DNA of 64,000 bases from an uncultured beta proteobacterium (GCA_903823025.1 CAIJRK010000044.1:1-64000), one strand, 5' to 3'; positions 18,600 through 29,194 are shown, numbered from the stretch's first letter. Notes: generated from the letters alone by a model not told the origin. Program-made: numbers and translations.

Positions 18600-20372
18600 T
18601 TAGAACGTTTCCCAGTCCGAGTCGTCCCCGGCGGCGGGTTTGACAGGTTTGACTGGCTTGGCAGGCAGTTGTTTCACAGCTTGTGTGAACTTGACGGATT
18701 TAACAGGCTTGACGGGTTTGATTAGCTTGAACGGTTGGGCAGGTTTGACGGCGACACGCACAGGCGGGCGCGCCTTGGGCGGCACACGGTCACCAAACAA
18801 CTCGACACGACCTTGTTGACTCTCGGTGCCGAGTTTGAACACCGCCACCACCTGCACCAATTCATTCGATTGGGCCTTCAGACTGCTCGCAGCGGCAGCC
18901 ATTTCTTCAACCAGCGCGGCGTTTTGCTGGGTTGCCTGGTCCATTTGCGTCACCGCCTCGCCGACTTGGGAGACGCCGGAACTTTGCTCGGTGCTGGCGG
19001 CGCTGATCTCGCCCATCAGGTCATTCACGCGTTTGATGGCGTTCACTACTTCGGTCATCGTGAGACCGGCTTGATCCACCAGCAAGCTGCCCTGTTCCAC
19101 GCGTTCGACGCTGGCGTTGATGAGTTGTTTGATTTCCTTGGCGGCGTCGGCAGAGCGCCCGGCCAGACTGCGCACTTCCATGGCCACCACGGCAAAACCA
19201 CGGCCTTGTTCACCCGCACGGGCAGCCTCCACCGCAGCGTTCAAGGCCAGAATGTTGGTCTGAAAAGCGATGCCGTCAATAACCTGGATGATGTCCGATA
19301 TTTTTTTGGAGGACGCATCAATGTCTTTCATGGTGTCCACCACCTGCCCCACCACTTGACCGCCTTTGATGGCCACCGTGGAGGCGCTCAGGGCGAGTTG
19401 ATTGGCTTGGCGCGCGTTGTCCGCATTTTGTTTAACAGTGGCGCTGAGTTGCTCCATGGACGCTGCCGTCTCTTCAAGCGCGCTGGCTTGTTGCTCGGTG
19501 CGTGCCGATAAGTCGTTGTTGCCTTGCGCGATTTCGGCACTGGCGGCGGCCACCCCTTCGGCGCCTTGGCGCACATGGGTCACCACAGCGGCCAGGCGGG
19601 TTTGCATGTTGGACAAGGCGCGCATCAGCGCCGCTATTTCATCGTGACCCCCGGTTGGAATGCTTTCGGTCAAATTGCCCAAAGCCACCGCTTCGCTGAT
19701 ACGCACCGCTTGGTTCAACGCACGGGTCATGTGGCGTATCAAGGCCAGACCAAAAAGAACCGCCAACAAAATACCCGACACGATAGAGGCCAGACCCCAC
19801 CACTGCAAGGTATGCGAGCGGATGCTGGCCTCGGTAAATTCTTTTTGGGCCATCTTGATTTGCAGCGCCATCAAGGTCGTCATGGGGGCTTGGGCAGCAC
19901 TGAACAGGGGGTCAATTTGCTCCAGCACCAGTCGGCGCGCCTCGGGCAGGTTGTAGGCCTGCAGCGCCGCGACGGTAGGCAGCAAGCCTTCTTGCACAAA
20001 CTGCTGGCGTTTCTCGGCATACAGCTGGGCGAGCTGCAGCTCGTCAGGCGGCAGATCGGTACTCAAATACGCCTGCCACAGAGTCGTGATTTCGGCCGCG
20101 TTGGCCGCCACCTCCGCCGTGTAGTCACGGATGCGCTCCGGGGTCGGGTGAATCAGCGTGTTGGAGATGATCAGACGGTTGCGAGTCATCAAATACAGAA
20201 TTTTTCCTTGCTCCTCAATCGCCACGGTACGGTCCGCATAAACGCGGTTAAGCGCCTGGTCGCTTTGGCGCATTCCGTACAAACCCAGACTCCCCACCAG
20301 CACCAACAAGGCGGCAAGAAAACCTATCAACAAGGTCAGTTTGGTTGATATTTTGAGATGATTAAGAGGCAT
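18600..20372 (-). CDS. methyl-accepting chemotaxis protein with PVK-rich tail and C-terminal WETF
   Basis: 4HB-type sensor, HAMP, conserved hairpin [55 protein letters not shown]; ends DDSDWETF. Confidence 0.95.
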   Translation of the reverse strand: MPLNHLKISTKLTLLIGFLAALLVLVGSLGLYGMRQSDQALNRVYADRTVAIEEQGKILYLMTRNRLIISNTLIHPTPERIRDYTAEVAANAAEITTLWQAYLSTDLPPDELQLAQLYAEKRQQFVQEGLLPTVAALQAYNLPEARRLVLEQIDPLFSAAQAPMTTLMALQIKMAQKEFTEASIRSHTLQWWGLASIVSGILLAVLFGLALIRHMTRALNQAVRISEAVALGNLTESIPTGGHDEIAALMRALSNMQTRLAAVVTHVRQGAEGVAAASAEIAQGNNDLSARTEQQASALEETAASMEQLSATVKQNADNARQANQLALSASTVAIKGGQVVGQVVDTMKDIDASSKKISDIIQVIDGIAFQTNILALNAAVEAARAGEQGRGFAVVAMEVRSLAGRSADAAKEIKQLINASVERVEQGSLLVDQAGLTMTEVVNAIKRVNDLMGEISAASTEQSSGVSQVGEAVTQMDQATQQNAALVEEMAAAASSLKAQSNELVQVVAVFKLGTESQQGRVELFGDRVPPKARPPVRVAVKPAQPFKLIKPVKPVKSVKFTQAVKQLPAKPVKPVKPAAGDDSDWETF

Positions 20373-20536
20373 AGTGGGGGGTTCGCTGAAGAAAGAAGCC
20401 TGATTCAGGCGAGTGCTTTAAAAGCGGAGAAATTTTAGCAGTTCAACATTTTTTGTTGAAATTATTATTTTTAAACAAATAACACAAGGCGACGGCTGCC
20501 CCGGTTGTCTCACCGCCCGGCGCTTGGGCACGCCGT

Positions 20537-22597
20537 TCAGCTCATCGGCAAACTCAGACTCACGCGAGTGCCCTGGCCGGGCGTGCTGACAATCGAGAGA
20601 TCGCCCCGATGCAGTTCAATAATCTCTTTAACAATGCTCATGCCCAGGCCGGTGCCCGGAATCTTGCCGGAGGTGTCCGCCCGGTAAAAGCGTTCGCAGA
20701 CCCGGCTCAATTGCGCCGGCGTCATGCCAATGCCCTGGTCGCTAATAAGAATTTCGGCGCGCGGCGCTTGTGCGGCCTCGGTCTTGACGGCCAGCTCAAT
20801 CACCACAGGCCCGCCTGCCGGTGAATATTTGTAGGCATTGGAGAGCACATTCACAATTGCTTGCTGCAGCTTGCCCGCATCAGCGGTGACGCACAGGGGC
20901 GACGCTGGCAGCAGCAGTTGGGCGGCCTCCCGGCCCGTCGGGCGCTTGAAGGCTTTGACAATATCGCTCAACAAAGTTTGCAGGTTCACCTGGGTGTAGT
21001 TGAAGTCTTTGCTGCGACGCGCTTCAATGCGGGCCAGATTCAGCAGCTCATCCAGAATATTAGCCATCAACTTGGACTGCTCGTAGATGATGTTCAAAAA
21101 CTCTTGCTGGGTTTGCACATCCAGTTCTTGCGTGAGCAACACCTCGGCAAAGCCCAAAATACTGGCCATCGGTGTACGCAATTCATGCGCAGCAGTGGAG
21201 AGAAACTCGCTCTTCATTTGATCGACTTCGGTCTCCGCCGTGACGTCCCTGAAGTACAAAATCTGCGACACGATGCGTGACTCGCTGCAGCGCAGGCCAA
21301 CCTGCAAAATGCGTTTGCCTTCGTTGCTGATTTCAATAATTTCATGCACATCGGGCTGCGTCGGCGTGATTTTGGCCCGCAAGTGCGCGATCCCGGAAAA
21401 AGTGGGCGCGGTGATACAGCGCGCGGCCAGCCAAGCTGAAAAAGCAGTCTCATCCATCCCCTTCAGGGAAGTCAAACTCAGCGCAAACATACGCCCAAAT
21501 GCGGGGCTGACATAGTTGACACGGTGCGCCAGATCAAACGAGATGAAACCGTCCGGACTCAAGGCAAAGATGGCGTTGAGCTGCTCCGTGCGCTCCTGTG
21601 TCAACAGTTGAGCCGACTGGCTGGCTGCAATTTTTCGCTGAATGAGGCGTAAATGCCGGTGCAAGACCGCCGCCAAAGCCAACAACAGCAAACTGACCAA
21701 CGCGGCTTGCAGCCACAAAGCATGGCGGGTGCGCCAGTGGTTGACAAACACGTCCTGCGTGTCCAGCCCGGCGATTACCACCAGCGGGTAGGCCGGTATT
21801 TTGCGGTAGTGATACAGCCGCTCAACGCTATCGACGACCGAGCGATTAATGTAGGCGCCCGAAATTTCGGCGTTGGCCAGGCGCGTAAATAATTGGGATG
21901 TGAGCGCCTGGGCGCCAAACGCCTCTTGACGCCCGACCTTGCGTGCCCGCGCCACCCCGTCCAGGCCATACAAGGCGATTAACCCTTGTTGGCCGAGTTT
22001 GAGTTCCGCATAAAAACGGGTGAAATAAGCCGGATCAATCGAAACCACAATCACGCCGGCAAAGCTGCCGTCGGGCGCACTCAGACGCCGACTCAAGTGA
22101 AGCGACCACAAGCCCCCGGCACGATCAGCCTGCGGTTGGGAAATATAGAGCGTCGGGACGTTGCGCCCTGCGTGAATTTTGAAGTAGTCAAGCCCGGACA
22201 CATCCTGCGACGCCGTCATGGGCGGGTCGCTCAAGACCGTCAGGCCCTGGGCGTTCATGACACGCACCTGGGTAAAAATCGCTGCGTCCCGCACGTTCTG
22301 GGCCACCAGGGACTTAAGGTCGAGCCGGTCTGCGCGTTCCAGATAACGCGACTGAACAAACTGAATCACCTGTTCAATATGGCCCAAAGTGCGGGTAACG
22401 TGCTCTTGACTGAGGCGGGTGATGTTGGCTAAGTCACGCTCGGCCAGCGCCTGCTCCCGGGCATAACTCTCGCTGACCAGGCTAAAGACGTGCCACCACG
22501 TCAGAAAAATCAAAAGACCAGCGCCGACCCAAAGGGCAAACAAAAAAGACCAAGGCCTGCCCGCCGGACGGCTCAATTCAGCTGGCTCCTGACCCAA
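20537..22597 (-). CDS. membrane sensor histidine kinase with periplasmic PDC/dCache-like domain and PAS
   Basis: Large extracytoplasmic region between TMs, TAAHELRTPMASILGFAEVLL, GTGLGMSIVKEI. Confidence 0.88.
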   Translation of the reverse strand: MGQEPAELSRPAGRPWSFLFALWVGAGLLIFLTWWHVFSLVSESYAREQALAERDLANITRLSQEHVTRTLGHIEQVIQFVQSRYLERADRLDLKSLVAQNVRDAAIFTQVRVMNAQGLTVLSDPPMTASQDVSGLDYFKIHAGRNVPTLYISQPQADRAGGLWSLHLSRRLSAPDGSFAGVIVVSIDPAYFTRFYAELKLGQQGLIALYGLDGVARARKVGRQEAFGAQALTSQLFTRLANAEISGAYINRSVVDSVERLYHYRKIPAYPLVVIAGLDTQDVFVNHWRTRHALWLQAALVSLLLLALAAVLHRHLRLIQRKIAASQSAQLLTQERTEQLNAIFALSPDGFISFDLAHRVNYVSPAFGRMFALSLTSLKGMDETAFSAWLAARCITAPTFSGIAHLRAKITPTQPDVHEIIEISNEGKRILQVGLRCSESRIVSQILYFRDVTAETEVDQMKSEFLSTAAHELRTPMASILGFAEVLLTQELDVQTQQEFLNIIYEQSKLMANILDELLNLARIEARRSKDFNYTQVNLQTLLSDIVKAFKRPTGREAAQLLLPASPLCVTADAGKLQQAIVNVLSNAYKYSPAGGPVVIELAVKTEAAQAPRAEILISDQGIGMTPAQLSRVCERFYRADTSGKIPGTGLGMSIVKEIIELHRGDLSIVSTPGQGTRVSLSLPMS

Positions 22598-22935
22598 GCC
22601 ACCACTTGAAGCGGGCTAAAGGGTTTGATGAAATAGGCATCAGCACCGCGCTTGCGGGCCTCGTCACTGTCAGCCGTCTGGCCGCGAGCGGTCACCATGG
22701 CTACCAGAATATCGCGTGTTTTAGGATTGTTTTTGATCGCATCAAGCACCTGCAGACCATTGAGTTCGCCGGGCATCATGACATCCAGCAAAACAATCAT
22801 GGGGTGATGCTGTTGAATGACTTGCAGGGCACCAAGGCCATCTTCCGCTTCAAGAATGGTGTAGTCCTTTCCTAAAGTGACGCTGAGTAAACGACGAATA
22901 TCAGCGTGGTCGTCAACAATCAAAATAGGAAGCAT
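22573..22935 (-). CDS. single-domain response regulator receiver protein
   Basis: ILIVDDHADIR, IVLLDVMMPGELNG, FIKPFSPLQ; 25-bp overlap with the downstream kinase gene. Confidence 0.92.
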   Translation of the reverse strand: MLPILIVDDHADIRRLLSVTLGKDYTILEAEDGLGALQVIQQHHPMIVLLDVMMPGELNGLQVLDAIKNNPKTRDILVAMVTARGQTADSDEARKRGADAYFIKPFSPLQVVAWVRSQLN

Positions 22936-22943
22936 GGGGCAAC

Positions 22944-23570
22944 TCAGGCGGGTGGAAACTGAAAACTATTCTGGGTCACCAGACCCGTGGCAATGGCGAG
23001 CAGACGGTTAAAGGGAATAGGTTTGGGTAACACCTCAATGTCAGCAGGAATACCCCCATTTTTCGTCAGATCAGCGGTATCAAGCCCAGTGACCACAACG
23101 ATGGTCGTTTTAGCCATCTCGGGAATGTTGCGCAAGACCCGCAACATATTGAAGCCGTCCATGCCGGGCATGTGCAGGTCGGCAATGAGCAGATCAGGGC
23201 ATTGGCGTCCTATCATCAACAATGCTTTAACGGCGTTGTTGATAACCGTCACCTCAGGCCCCATGGGCCAGCGTGACAGGTTGGTTTGATACAGCCGTAA
23301 TAGATTGGCATCATCCTCCACCACCATCACCTTCAGGCGGCGTGGACCAGCGGCTTTGGCCGTGTTGGCCGCCAGCGCCGACGAGACTGGTTTTTTGTGC
23401 AACAGACGATCCACTGAATCACGTAACACGCGTCGATGCCCTCCCGCTGTCTTCCAGGCTTGCAGTAAGCCACTTTCAACCCACAACTGCACCGTACCTA
23501 CCGAGACGCCTAGCAAAAGACCAGCCTCCCGGGTCGTACAAAATGATTTTTCGATATTAGCTTCTTGCAT
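22944..23570 (-). CDS. excisionase-type HTH + receiver domain protein
   Basis: FCTTREAGLLLGVSVGTVQLWVESGLLQAWKTAGGHRRVLRDSVDRLL (MerR/excisionase HTH) followed by VMVVEDDANLLRLY...LLIADLHMPGMDG REC. Confidence 0.88.
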   Translation of the reverse strand: MQEANIEKSFCTTREAGLLLGVSVGTVQLWVESGLLQAWKTAGGHRRVLRDSVDRLLHKKPVSSALAANTAKAAGPRRLKVMVVEDDANLLRLYQTNLSRWPMGPEVTVINNAVKALLMIGRQCPDLLIADLHMPGMDGFNMLRVLRNIPEMAKTTIVVVTGLDTADLTKNGGIPADIEVLPKPIPFNRLLAIATGLVTQNSFQFPPA

Positions 23571-23623
23571 TTTTTATTCAGCTTATTTGATTTGCGCCAC
23601 GACTTATGAAAAGTCTTGGCGAC

Positions 23624-25360
23624 TCAAAAGGTTTCCCAATCAGAATCTTCCCTCGCAGCCGCTCCCGTTTTAGATTTTTCTTTAAGCGCTGCGGGCTTGG
23701 ATGCCAGCAGTTTAGTCGACCGGACAGGGACCAAATTCGCCCGGGGTGATACAGACGGCTTGCGTGGCGGCGCCTTGACGGGTGTGGCTGGACGCTGCAT
23801 CTTGTCACCACCCAGCTTGAAGACCGCCACGGTTTGCACTAACTCTTGGGCTTGTGATTTCAGACCCGTCGCGGCGGCGGCCATCTCTTCAACCAGGGCG
23901 GCGTTTTGCTGGGTTGTCTGGTCCATCTGCATCACGGCCTCGCCAACTTGAGAGACGCCAGCACTTTGCTCGTTGCTGGCGGCGCTGATCTCGCCCATCA
24001 GGTCATTCACGCGTTTAATGGCGCTCACCACCTCGGTCATGGTGACCCCGGCCTCATCAACCAGGGTGCTACCCAGCGTGACACGCTCCACACTGGTGTC
24101 GATGAGTTTTTTGATTTCCTTGGCCGCCTCTGCAGAACGTCCGGCCAGGCTGCGCACCTCGGTGGCGACGACAGCAAAACCACGCCCTTGCTCGCCCGCA
24201 CGGGCTGCCTCCACCGCCGCATTGAGCGCCAGGATGTTGGTCTGAAAAGCAATGCTATCAATGACACTGATGATGTCCGAGATTTTGCGTGAAGCCTCAT
24301 TAATGCCTTTCATCGTGTCCACCACCTGCGCCACCACTTCGCCGCCGTTGATCGCCATCACAGAGGCGTTCAAGGCGAGTTGGTTGGCTTGGCGCGCGCT
24401 GTCTGCATTTTGTTTGACGGTGGCGTTGAGTTCTTCCATGGCCGCTGCTGTTTCCTCCAGCGAGCTGGCCTGGCTTTCGGTGCGGACGCTCAAGTCGTTG
24501 TTGCCCTGGGCAATTTCGGCACTGGCCAAGGCGACGCCTTCAGCGCTGCCCCGCACCGAGGCCACGATGCCCGATAACGACTGCTGCATCCGGGCCATGG
24601 CGGCGATGATGCTGGTGCTGTCACCGGGGCGCACACGAATAACGGTGTCGAGATTGGCATCAGCAATCGCCCCGGCCAAGGCCGCGACCTCGCCGGGTTC
24701 GCCGCCGAGTTGCGTCACGATGCTGCGCACCACCAGCCACGCCAGCCCCAAGGCGACCAACAGGCTCACCAAAGAACTGGCTATCAACAAATTGCGGGCC
24801 GTGTTGTAGTCGGCCTCGGCCACGGCGTATTCGCGCTGATTGTTGTCTTCCTGAAAGGCGATGGTGTCAGCCAGTGCGGCCTGCCACAGGTCTGTGGCGG
24901 GTTCTGCCTGCGTCAAGAGCAGCGCGGTGGCCTCCTCCGTCAGGTTAGCGCGGCCCAACTTTAAAACCTGCGTGTCCAAAGGCATAGCTTTGACGACAGC
25001 CGCCTCAAGGGTGGCGCGTTTGATTTTTCCCGTCTCGCTGATACCGAGCTGAGACAGGGCTTCATGCGCCCTGGCATATTTGGCTCGCTCGGCCACGATT
25101 TTCTGTTCATCCTTGACCATGTCGGCTTCATTGGTGCGCAACACGATAGTGCGCAACACACGCGCCACGATGTGAACGGCGTCAGACATCTCGTTGAGGA
25201 GCGTAATCTTGACGTTATTCACATGAACAATTTTGTCCAGGTTGGATTGAATCCCCTTGAGTTGCAGCAGCGCGAGTCCGTTGGACAAAAAAGAAAGCAG
25301 CACGATGATCCCAAAGGCCAAGGTGAGCCGGGTTGAAATTTTCAAGTCTTTGAAATTCAT
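23624..25360 (-). CDS. methyl-accepting chemotaxis protein with C-terminal WETF
   Basis: Conserved MCP hairpin domain; ends [11 protein letters not shown]. Confidence 0.95.
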   Translation of the reverse strand: MNFKDLKISTRLTLAFGIIVLLSFLSNGLALLQLKGIQSNLDKIVHVNNVKITLLNEMSDAVHIVARVLRTIVLRTNEADMVKDEQKIVAERAKYARAHEALSQLGISETGKIKRATLEAAVVKAMPLDTQVLKLGRANLTEEATALLLTQAEPATDLWQAALADTIAFQEDNNQREYAVAEADYNTARNLLIASSLVSLLVALGLAWLVVRSIVTQLGGEPGEVAALAGAIADANLDTVIRVRPGDSTSIIAAMARMQQSLSGIVASVRGSAEGVALASAEIAQGNNDLSVRTESQASSLEETAAAMEELNATVKQNADSARQANQLALNASVMAINGGEVVAQVVDTMKGINEASRKISDIISVIDSIAFQTNILALNAAVEAARAGEQGRGFAVVATEVRSLAGRSAEAAKEIKKLIDTSVERVTLGSTLVDEAGVTMTEVVSAIKRVNDLMGEISAASNEQSAGVSQVGEAVMQMDQTTQQNAALVEEMAAAATGLKSQAQELVQTVAVFKLGGDKMQRPATPVKAPPRKPSVSPRANLVPVRSTKLLASKPAALKEKSKTGAAAREDSDWETF

Positions 25361-25635
25361 TGATGTGATTCTTAAAAGATGAATTAGTCTGAAGGAACAA
25401 GGCGTTGATAGGGGGAGGCACGCCAGCCACCAGCCTGGGGCTTAACAATTTTTCTTCAGGAGTAAGCCTAAGCCTGCTTCCTGACAAAACAGCGCGAATT
25501 TTCAGGTTTTTAAAACTTAAAGTTTATAGAAATATTTAAACATTTTTAAACATTTTTCCATAAGAGGCTCAAGAGAACACCCCCTCTAAAAAACCTTACG
25601 ACTTGAAGGCTGACACGGCTGGCTAAAATTTGCGA

Positions 25636-26265
25636 ATGAATTTTAACGTTATCACTACGCTTCCTCAAAAAACTTCGTTTAAATTGCAAATGCTCAAAGC
25701 CCGCGAGGAGGCTATCGTGCAGACCGTTAATCGATTGCTGGCTGAAAAAGGGTTTGAAGCGATGACGGTGGATGAAGTAGCCGCCCAAGTCGGCATTGCC
25801 AAGGCCAGTTTGTATAAACATTTTCCCAGCAAAGAGGCGTTGGCCGCTGCCGCCATGGTGCGGGTCATGCGTCGGGCACAAGCCTTTATTAGTGCGCTGC
25901 CTGCCCAAGGCACACCGCTGGCAAAGCTACGTGCGGTGGTGCGCTGGACGCTGGAGGTCAAACTCGCGGGCGACATGCCGTCCCTGCCCAGCCAAAACTC
26001 GACGTTGCGGGCCGCGTTGATGGCGAACACGGACTATATGGATGGCTTGATGGAGGTTAGCGACCAACTCGGGCAATGGATTGAAGCCGCTCAAGCCGCC
26101 GGTGACCTGAACCCGACGTTGCCCGCGATTGCCATTTTGTACACCTTCTTTGCCCGTGCCTGCGACCCCGTCCTGGAGTTTCTGAAAATGGGCGGCCTGT
26201 ACCAGAACGAGCAAATTGTGGATATGGTTCTCAGCACTTGTTTTGACGGGCTGAACGCCCGCTAA
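25636..26265 (+). CDS. TetR/AcrR family transcriptional regulator
   Basis: AIVQTVNRLLAEKGFEAMTVDEVAAQVGIAKASLYKHFPSKEALAAAAM HTH. Confidence 0.9.
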   Translation: MNFNVITTLPQKTSFKLQMLKAREEAIVQTVNRLLAEKGFEAMTVDEVAAQVGIAKASLYKHFPSKEALAAAAMVRVMRRAQAFISALPAQGTPLAKLRAVVRWTLEVKLAGDMPSLPSQNSTLRAALMANTDYMDGLMEVSDQLGQWIEAAQAAGDLNPTLPAIAILYTFFARACDPVLEFLKMGGLYQNEQIVDMVLSTCFDGLNAR

Positions 26266-26284
26266 CGTTAAATCGCTCGCGCGA

Positions 26285-26704
26285 TCAGCGCACCAGCAAC
26301 ACGGGCGTCTTGCAATGCGCCAACACCTCGGTGGCGACCGATCCCAACACCAGATTAACCAAGGTGCCATGACCATGCGACCCCATGATGAGCAGGTCAA
26401 AGTTTTCAGCCTCTGCAAACTTGGCGATGGACTCGCCCGCATGGCCGGTTTTCCAGCTGCTTTTGGCGTCGATACCGTGGCGCAATAAAAACTTTGTCAC
26501 CGGAGCCAGCACCTTCTCGACTTCGTCCTTGTAGTACTGATCCACAATTTGCTTGCCCACGGCCGCCCGGGCGCGAGGCGGCAAGACCGGTTGCACCGTG
26601 AACACGGTGTAATCGTTCGTTGACACGAACAACTCGTGCGTGGTCAGATAGGCCAGCATTTTCTTGGTGTAGGGGCTGCCGTCAACGGCGAGAAGAATTT
26701 TCAT
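26285..26704 (-). CDS. universal stress protein (UspA family)
   Basis: MKILLAVDGSPYTKKML... GSHGHGTLVNLVLGSVATEVLAHCKTPVLLVR. Confidence 0.92.
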   Translation of the reverse strand: MKILLAVDGSPYTKKMLAYLTTHELFVSTNDYTVFTVQPVLPPRARAAVGKQIVDQYYKDEVEKVLAPVTKFLLRHGIDAKSSWKTGHAGESIAKFAEAENFDLLIMGSHGHGTLVNLVLGSVATEVLAHCKTPVLLVR

Positions 26705-26756
26705 GAGGTTCCTTTTTTTATAAAAACTGCAGTTTAGCCAAGGCCGCGATGCCCTC

Positions 26757-27608
26757 TCAAAGCGCAATGCAAGCGGCGCTCTGAAACGCCGATTGCTCGT
26801 TTTTGCGGGCATAACCCAAAGGGTTGGCGACAACACGGCAACCGTTTTTAACGTAATTATTAGGGGCGTGCAAGTGACCGTGTAGCCACAGTTGCGCCTG
26901 TGCCAGCAACGGGTCAAGCACGTTGCAAAACCCGGCCGTGCCAGGCGCCAGCCCGTAACGCGGGTCGGCGCTCAACAGGCTGGGCGCGAAGTGAGTGACC
27001 ACGACCGTGCGCCCCTCAAAGGGTTGCGCCAAGGCCTTTGTCAACCAGTCCTGACAGACCAGCGCTTGCTCGCGTACAGCAGCGGCCAGCATGGGTGCGC
27101 CGTGGCGTGTGCTACCGGTTTTTTTGAGGTAAAAGTTAGCAGCACGAAACGCTTTGTCGCGCGCTTTGAGTTGCTGCATGAGCAGGCCGGCGGTGGCGGT
27201 TTCAATCGCCGTGGCGGGTGGGCCGAGGGCGTCAAAGTCGGACCATAACGTCGTGCCGATAAAGCGCACGGGCGGGTCTTGTGGCGCTTGCGGGCCTGAC
27301 CAAAGCACCACTTCGCGCTCCAGCCAGGTGATGCCCAGACGGGCGCAGGTTTCTTGCAGCCGGGCGTGGCCGCTGTCAAAGTCCATGGCGTCATATTCGT
27401 GGTTGCCGGGTACGAAAAAAACAGGGGTTGGCCAGCCATTTTTCGGAGAAAACCGGGTGAGACCAAAGTCGCGGTCTTGTAGCAGCGAGCCGGGTTGGTA
27501 GGAACCAATGTCGCCCGCCAGCACCAGCAAATCGGCACCCGGCGCGGGTGTAGGCGCCCAGGCCGGATGCACTTCAAGGTGCAAGTCGGAGAGAAGCTGA
27601 ATTTTCAT
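26757..27608 (-). CDS. metallophosphoesterase
   Basis: LLSDLHLE, LAGDIG, VPGNHEYD, VVTHFAPS, LWLHGHLHAP. Confidence 0.9.
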   Translation of the reverse strand: MKIQLLSDLHLEVHPAWAPTPAPGADLLVLAGDIGSYQPGSLLQDRDFGLTRFSPKNGWPTPVFFVPGNHEYDAMDFDSGHARLQETCARLGITWLEREVVLWSGPQAPQDPPVRFIGTTLWSDFDALGPPATAIETATAGLLMQQLKARDKAFRAANFYLKKTGSTRHGAPMLAAAVREQALVCQDWLTKALAQPFEGRTVVVTHFAPSLLSADPRYGLAPGTAGFCNVLDPLLAQAQLWLHGHLHAPNNYVKNGCRVVANPLGYARKNEQSAFQSAACIAL

Positions 27609-28590
27609 CCGCCGATTGTGCCGTCAGATAGCTGCGCGGGGCAAAAGCGCAATGGGCCACGTCCAGAATCGTGGCGCGTAGCCATTCGTGGGCGCTGACG
27701 CGGTGCACCTGGTGATGCCAGAGGGCGTCCACCTGAACGGTGGGCACGGCAAAAGGCAGTTCTCGCAGCACCAATTGATCAGCCATGCCGGTGGCCGTCA
27801 CAAAATGGCGCGGCAGCACGGTCAGCAGGTTGGAGTTGGCCACGACTTTGCCCGCCGTGAAAAACTGATTGACCGTCAACACAATGCGGCGCTTGCGCCC
27901 AAGCAGGCCCAGGGCGGCATCAATAAACCCAAAAGGCCGCCCGGAAAAACTGACGAGCATGTGGCGGGCTTCGCAATAGCGGTCCAGCGTAAACGGCCCT
28001 TCGGCCAGCGGGTGATCGCGACGCATCACACACATATATTCGCCGCTGTAGAGCCGCTGATGGGCATAGGCCACCGACTCGCCCGCCTGCCCGCGTGCAA
28101 TCAGGTCAGCCGTGGCGGACGGAAAGTAACCAATGGCGAGATCGACGCTCTCCTCATCGAGCAGGCGGCGCGGGTCGCGCGTGGTGAGGGGTAGCACGCG
28201 GATGGAGACGCCGGGGGCATCGCGGTCCATCACTTCGACCAGACCGGGCATCAGTTTGGCCGCCGTGGCGTCGGCCATCGCCAGCACAAAGGTGGTGTTG
28301 GCCTGGGCGGGCACAAAGCTGTTGGGCATCAGGACTTCTTGCAACTGGTGCAGCGCCTCGCGCACAGCTGGCCACAGCGCCAGGCCGCGTGGCGTTGGCG
28401 TCATGGTTTGACCGTCGCGTTTGATTAACTCGTCGCCCATGGCTTCCCGAAAGCGGCGCAAGGCATTGCTGACAGCGGGCTGCGTGAGCGACAACTTGCG
28501 CGCGGCCCGGGTCAGGCTGCGTTCGGTCATCACCTCATCAAAAACCCGGAGCAGGTTCAAGTCCAGCGTGCGAAAGTTGGTTGGATTCAT
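27574..28590 (-). CDS. LysR family transcriptional regulator
   Basis: MNPTNFRTLDLNLLRVFDEVMTERSLTRAARKLSLTQPAVSNALRRFRE; 35-bp overlap with metallophosphoesterase start. Confidence 0.9.
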   Translation of the reverse strand: MNPTNFRTLDLNLLRVFDEVMTERSLTRAARKLSLTQPAVSNALRRFREAMGDELIKRDGQTMTPTPRGLALWPAVREALHQLQEVLMPNSFVPAQANTTFVLAMADATAAKLMPGLVEVMDRDAPGVSIRVLPLTTRDPRRLLDEESVDLAIGYFPSATADLIARGQAGESVAYAHQRLYSGEYMCVMRRDHPLAEGPFTLDRYCEARHMLVSFSGRPFGFIDAALGLLGRKRRIVLTVNQFFTAGKVVANSNLLTVLPRHFVTATGMADQLVLRELPFAVPTVQVDALWHHQVHRVSAHEWLRATILDVAHCAFAPRSYLTAQSADENSASLRLAP

Positions 28591-28724
28591 GGCCATCATT
28601 AGAGCAATATCATTGATATGAATACACGGCATCACAAAGATAAACTTGCGAAATATCAGTGTAAACCCTAATAATCGCCCCCTGCCTCTACCGTTCTGGT
28701 AGAGCATTCAAGGAATAAATCATC

Positions 28725-29144
28725 ATGGCCAGCACCCCACAACCCCGCTTATCGGCACATCATTCAGCCGGACTCCGCACGGAAGCGGTGTATGGTGCCG
28801 AGCGCCCCAGAAGCCCCGGCTTTGACAGCGCACGCGGCTTGAGCGCCATGCTGCTGGCCGCCATGGTGTCGGCCTTGGTGGTGGTCGCTGATCAACTGAT
28901 TGAAACCTGGGTTGACGGGCACCTGATGCTGGCTTGGGTCGCCTTGTGGCTGGTCGGGTTTGGCGCGCTGGCTTTGTTTGCCGGTGCCGCGCGCAAGTTG
29001 GCGGGCACGTTTGTTGGCGTGCTGGATGCTTGGTCGGTGCGTGTGGCTAAAACCCGGGCAAACCAGCGTCTGTGGGCCATTGCCCGCTCTGACCCGCGCG
29101 TGATGACTGAGTTGACAGCCGCCATGGCGCGTACTGAACGCTGA
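28725..29144 (+). CDS. putative membrane protein, unknown function
   Basis: Two hydrophobic segments (LLAAMVSALVVVADQLI; WVALWLVGFGALALFAGAA); followed by terminator. Confidence 0.7.
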   Translation: MASTPQPRLSAHHSAGLRTEAVYGAERPRSPGFDSARGLSAMLLAAMVSALVVVADQLIETWVDGHLMLAWVALWLVGFGALALFAGAARKLAGTFVGVLDAWSVRVAKTRANQRLWAIARSDPRVMTELTAAMARTER

Positions 29145-29166
29145 ATAACACAACGCCGCTGACGTT

Positions 29167-29194
29167 AAAAAGCCACCCGAAGGTGGCTTTTTTT
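29167..29194. terminator. bidirectional Rho-independent terminator
   Basis: AAAA-AGCCACC-CGAA-GGTGGCT-TTTTT between convergent genes. Confidence 0.88.

Noticed and set aside
19524-20348. 274-aa plus-strand ORF
   Set aside because: Antisense to MCP coding sequence
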